From an uncultured Collinsella sp. (lineage in GTDB: Bacteria; Actinomycetota; Coriobacteriia; Coriobacteriales; Coriobacteriaceae), in NCBI GenBank assembly GCA_902493855.1, contig CABUQV010000043.1:1-7808 (forward strand): a stretch of 7,808 nucleotides of DNA. Reading direction: 5' to 3'. Below, piece after piece: positions 5,721 to 7,808 of the stretch; the stretch's first letter is position 1, and every line of letters begins with the position of its first letter. The position numbers and the translations under genes were made by a program. A model generated the notes under the pieces. The model did not search any database, was not told the DNA's origin, and saw nothing but the letters and a program-made list of their open reading frames with translations.

Positions 5721-6263
5721 ATGCCCAGCGTTGCCGTTCTCGCCGCCGATGGCTTTGAAACTATTGAATGCTTGACCATGGTCGATGTCATGCGTCGCGG
5801 CGGCGTGCGTGCCACGCTCGTCTCGATCATGCCCACGCGCGAGGTCGTAAGCTCGCTGCAGATCCCCGTGACCTGCGATGCGCTCTTTGATGAGATCAAC
5901 TTTGACGAGTACGACTGCGTCGTGCTGCCCGGCGGCCTGCCCGGTGCCACCAACCTGCGCGCAGATCAGCGCGTCTGCGACGTGGTCTGCGAGTTCGCCG
6001 CAACCAAGCACGTCGCCGCCATCTGCGCCGCCCCGTTTATCCTGGGCGAGCTCGACCTGCTCGAGGGGCGCCATGCCACGTGCTTCCCTGGCTTTGAGAA
6101 AAGCTTCCCCGAAGGCGCCTATACCGGCGAGAAGGTCACGCAAGACGGCAACATCATCACTGCCAGCGGCATGGCACAGTCCCTCCCCTTTGCATTGGAG
6201 CTGCTGCGCACGCTCGCCGGCGACAAGGCCGTCGAGAAGGTCGCCGAGGGCATCCAACTATGA
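5721..6263 (+). CDS. DJ-1/PfpI family protein, YajL-like
   Basis: A 180-residue single-domain protein of the DJ-1/PfpI superfamily (class I glutamine amidotransferase-like fold). Relatives such as E. coli YajL and human DJ-1 are redox-sensitive proteins linked to oxidative and aldehyde stress. A deglycase activity has been proposed for them and is disputed. The key pair is present: Glu16 in the segment ETIECLTMVDVMRRGG, equivalent to DJ-1 Glu18, and Cys102 in AAICAAP, equivalent to DJ-1 Cys106. LPGGLPGATNLR and ASGMAQSLPFAL also fit. The DJ-1 His126 position appears to be Phe122 in CFPG, much like the GFP of YajL. The ATG at 5721 is chosen because AAAGGA (5709-5714) lies 6 nt upstream; in-frame ATGs at 5697 and 5706 lack such a site. 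Its stop overlaps the maf start (ATGA). The reaction and substrate cannot be told from sequence. Older databases label such proteins ThiJ, which is misleading. Confidence 0.9.
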   Translation: MPSVAVLAADGFETIECLTMVDVMRRGGVRATLVSIMPTREVVSSLQIPVTCDALFDEINFDEYDCVVLPGGLPGATNLRADQRVCDVVCEFAATKHVAAICAAPFILGELDLLEGRHATCFPGFEKSFPEGAYTGEKVTQDGNIITASGMAQSLPFALELLRTLAGDKAVEKVAEGIQL

Positions 6264-6841
6264 TTTTGGCTTCGCAATCGCCGCGCCGCATAGAGCTGAT
6301 GCGCGAGGCAGGCTACAACATTCGCGTGATTCCCGCGGATATCGACGAAACGCCCTTTGATGGCGAGGCCCCGCTCACGCTTGTCGAGCGCTTGGCACGC
6401 GCCAAGGCGGCTGCCGTTGCTGCCGAGTATGCCGAGCCCAATGAGCTGACGGTCGCGGCCGACACCATCGTCACCTTTGACGGCAAGATTCTGGGCAAGC
6501 CGGCAACCGAGGACGAGGCGCGCACTATGCTCCGTGAGCTTTCGGGCCGCACGCACCAGGTCGCAACCGGCGTCTGCATCGTTAAGGCAGGCGATACGGC
6601 CGCCCCGCATGCCGCCGAAAGCCTGTCCTTTGTCGATGTGACCGACGTGACGTTCTACGAGCTCACCGACGAGCAGATCGAGCACTACGTCGCCTCGGGT
6701 GAGCCCATGGACAAGGCCGGCGCCTACGGCATTCAGGGCACAGGAGGACGCATGCTCGTGCACGATATTTCGGGCGACTTCTATAACGTGGTGGGCCTAC
6801 CCATCGCCCGCGTCGCGCGCGCGATTCAAAAACTCTCGTAA
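6260..6841 (+). CDS. maf: Maf family nucleotide pyrophosphatase (dTTP/UTP type)
   Basis: A house-cleaning nucleoside triphosphate pyrophosphatase. Enzymes of this subgroup (E. coli YhdE type) split dTTP, UTP and modified pyrimidine nucleotides into the monophosphate and pyrophosphate, and family members have been tied to septum formation. At 193 residues the length is normal. Motifs in order: ILASQSPRR (2-10, phosphate-binding loop), AADTIV with catalytic Asp68, LGKP (78-81), GRTHQVATGV, and DKAGAYGIQG (151-160), which is typical of the dTTP/UTP branch. The start codon is the ATG of the ATGA overlapping the preceding stop, so it is probably translated by coupling with the YajL-like gene; there is no separate strong ribosome binding site. 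It ends at TAA 6839-6841. The family is very secure and the substrate class is inferred from motifs. Confidence 0.95.
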   Translation: MILASQSPRRIELMREAGYNIRVIPADIDETPFDGEAPLTLVERLARAKAAAVAAEYAEPNELTVAADTIVTFDGKILGKPATEDEARTMLRELSGRTHQVATGVCIVKAGDTAAPHAAESLSFVDVTDVTFYELTDEQIEHYVASGEPMDKAGAYGIQGTGGRMLVHDISGDFYNVVGLPIARVARAIQKLS

Positions 6842-6849
6842 TTGCATCT

Positions 6850-6872
6850 GGCGCTGGGTATCCCCCGGCGCC
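6850..6872 (+). terminator. Probable hairpin terminator after maf
   Basis: GGCGC-T-GGG (6850-6858) can pair with CCC-G-GCGCC (6864-6872) as a 9-bp stem with one G-U pair and a 5-nt loop, starting 8 bp after the maf stop. The tract that follows, TACAATTTT, is interrupted, so termination may be partial. TACAAT (6873-6878) also resembles a -10 element for the next gene, though no -35 is convincing. Confidence 0.5.
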
Positions 6873-6942
6873 TACAATTTTGGCGTACCGTACGGATCCC
6901 GACCGGGCACAAGGCGCGGCGGAAAACCGATAGGAGTTAAAC

Positions 6943-7808
6943 ATGGATACACTGCTCGAGGCCATTGACGTCTGCGATGTCGATGGCTTTTGCTATGGCA
7001 ACTATACGGACGAGGAGGCCGGCACCGGTTGCACCGTAATCGTGGCACCCGAGGGCGCCACCGGCGGCGTTGACGTTCGCGGCGGTGCTCCAGCATCGCG
7101 CGAAACCGACCTGCTGCGACCCGAGAACACCGTCGACAAGGTCCACGCCGTCTGCCTTTCGGGTGGATCGGCCTTTGGCCTCGAGGCTGCAAGCGGCGTC
7201 GCTCGCGAGCTTGAGAGCCGCGGCATCGGCCTTCCTGTCGGTCCCACGCAGGTGCCCATCGTTTGCTCTAGCTGCATCTTCGACCTCGCCTTTGGCGACC
7301 CCACCGTACGCCCCGACATTGAGGCTGGCATCTCCGCCGTGCGCGAGGCGCTCGACAACACCCCCACCACGCTCGAGCAGGGCAATGTAGGTGCCGGCAC
7401 GGGTGCCACCGTCGGAAAGCTCATGGGCCCCGCCACCTGCATGAAGGCCGGCCTAGGCGCTGCCGCCGTGGCACTCGGCCCTGTTAAGGTGGGTGCCGTG
7501 GTCTCGGTCAACGCCTGCGGCAATATCGTCGACCCCTTCACCGGTGAATGGGTCGCTGGTATGCGCGCTGCAGCAGACAGCGACCAGATCGTCGACATGG
7601 AGCTCGCAGCCTTTGCCGCCGCCGGCTCCATGCAAATGCCACTCGACCGCACCAACACCACCATCAGCTGCATCGTCACCAACGTTGAGCTCACCAAGGC
7701 GCAGGCCACCAAGGTCTCCCAGATGGCAGCAGATGCCTACGCGCACGCCATTCGCCCCACACACACCACCAACGACGGCGACACCATCTACACCCTCGCC
7801 AGCGGCAA
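6943..7808 (+). CDS. P1 family peptidase (DmpA/S58 type), 3' end outside window
   Basis: An N-terminal-nucleophile hydrolase of the DmpA/BapA family (peptidase family S58). These enzymes are made as one chain that cuts itself into two subunits, and they release N-terminal residues from small peptides, amides or beta-peptides. The window shows 288 codons, then two bases of the next; family members are about 320-370 residues, so only the end is missing. Conserved segments: DVRGGAPASRETDLL (44-58), HAVCLSGGSAFGLEAA (68-83), GNVGAGTGATVGK (147-159), NTTISCIVTN from Asn238, and HAIRPTHTTNDGDTIYTLAS near the end. Self-cleavage is expected between Asn238 and Thr239, leaving Thr as nucleophile, where DmpA itself uses Ser. 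The ATG at 6943 has a strong AGGAG (6932-6936) 6 nt upstream. No signal peptide is seen, so it is probably cytoplasmic. The family is secure; the natural substrate is unknown. Confidence 0.92.
   Translation, partial: MDTLLEAIDVCDVDGFCYGNYTDEEAGTGCTVIVAPEGATGGVDVRGGAPASRETDLLRPENTVDKVHAVCLSGGSAFGLEAASGVARELESRGIGLPVGPTQVPIVCSSCIFDLAFGDPTVRPDIEAGISAVREALDNTPTTLEQGNVGAGTGATVGKLMGPATCMKAGLGAAAVALGPVKVGAVVSVNACGNIVDPFTGEWVAGMRAAADSDQIVDMELAAFAAAGSMQMPLDRTNTTISCIVTNVELTKAQATKVSQMAADAYAHAIRPTHTTNDGDTIYTLASG

Noticed and set aside
1..7808. CRISPR array, mobile element, attachment site, defence island or other multi-gene novel system
   Set aside because: Every sizeable coding region belongs to a known housekeeping or metabolic family. 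There are no long direct repeats, transposase or integrase genes, tRNA genes or abrupt composition changes other than the intergenic AT-rich stretch.

Overview
The window looks like chromosomal DNA from a high-GC, probably anaerobic actinobacterium. My best guess is the class Coriobacteriia (Collinsella-like). This rests on high-GC coding regions with G/C-ending codons, the gene families present (arginine deiminase, PPK1 with a long tail, RlmD, YajL-like DJ-1, Maf, P1 peptidase) and the overall feel of the proteins. It is an inference, because no search could be run. I see no phage, plasmid, insertion sequence, CRISPR array, tRNA or rRNA.

Layout. Positions 1-1241 (minus strand) encode an almost complete arginine deiminase, ArcA, cut by the left edge at what is probably its stop codon. 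Positions 1242-1791 are an unusually long, AT-rich divergent intergenic region of about 550 bp, with promoter-like elements, a 14-bp-period imperfect repeat, palindromes and hairpins. Positions 1792-4200 (plus strand) encode polyphosphate kinase PPK1 with a C-terminal extension of about 100 residues, closed by a strong rho-independent terminator (4211-4254). Next on the plus strand come a TrmA/RlmD-type 23S rRNA m5U methyltransferase (4302-5615), a YajL/DJ-1-like protein (5721-6263) overlapping by ATGA with a Maf nucleotide pyrophosphatase (6260-6841), and a P1-family (DmpA-type) self-cleaving peptidase from 6943 that runs off the right edge.

How the genes fit together. ArcA starts the arginine deiminase pathway, which yields ATP and ammonia, and PPK1 stores phosphoryl groups from ATP as polyphosphate. 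Their divergent placement around a regulatory-looking region makes shared stress or energy control plausible but unproven. The YajL-like/Maf pair is translationally coupled and suggests a small housekeeping or damage-control unit. RlmD modifies rRNA and the P1 peptidase probably acts on small peptides; neither has an obvious functional link to its neighbours.

I did not find a convincing undescribed multi-gene system. The parts most worth a second look are the arcA/ppk1 intergenic region and the PPK1 C-terminal tail.
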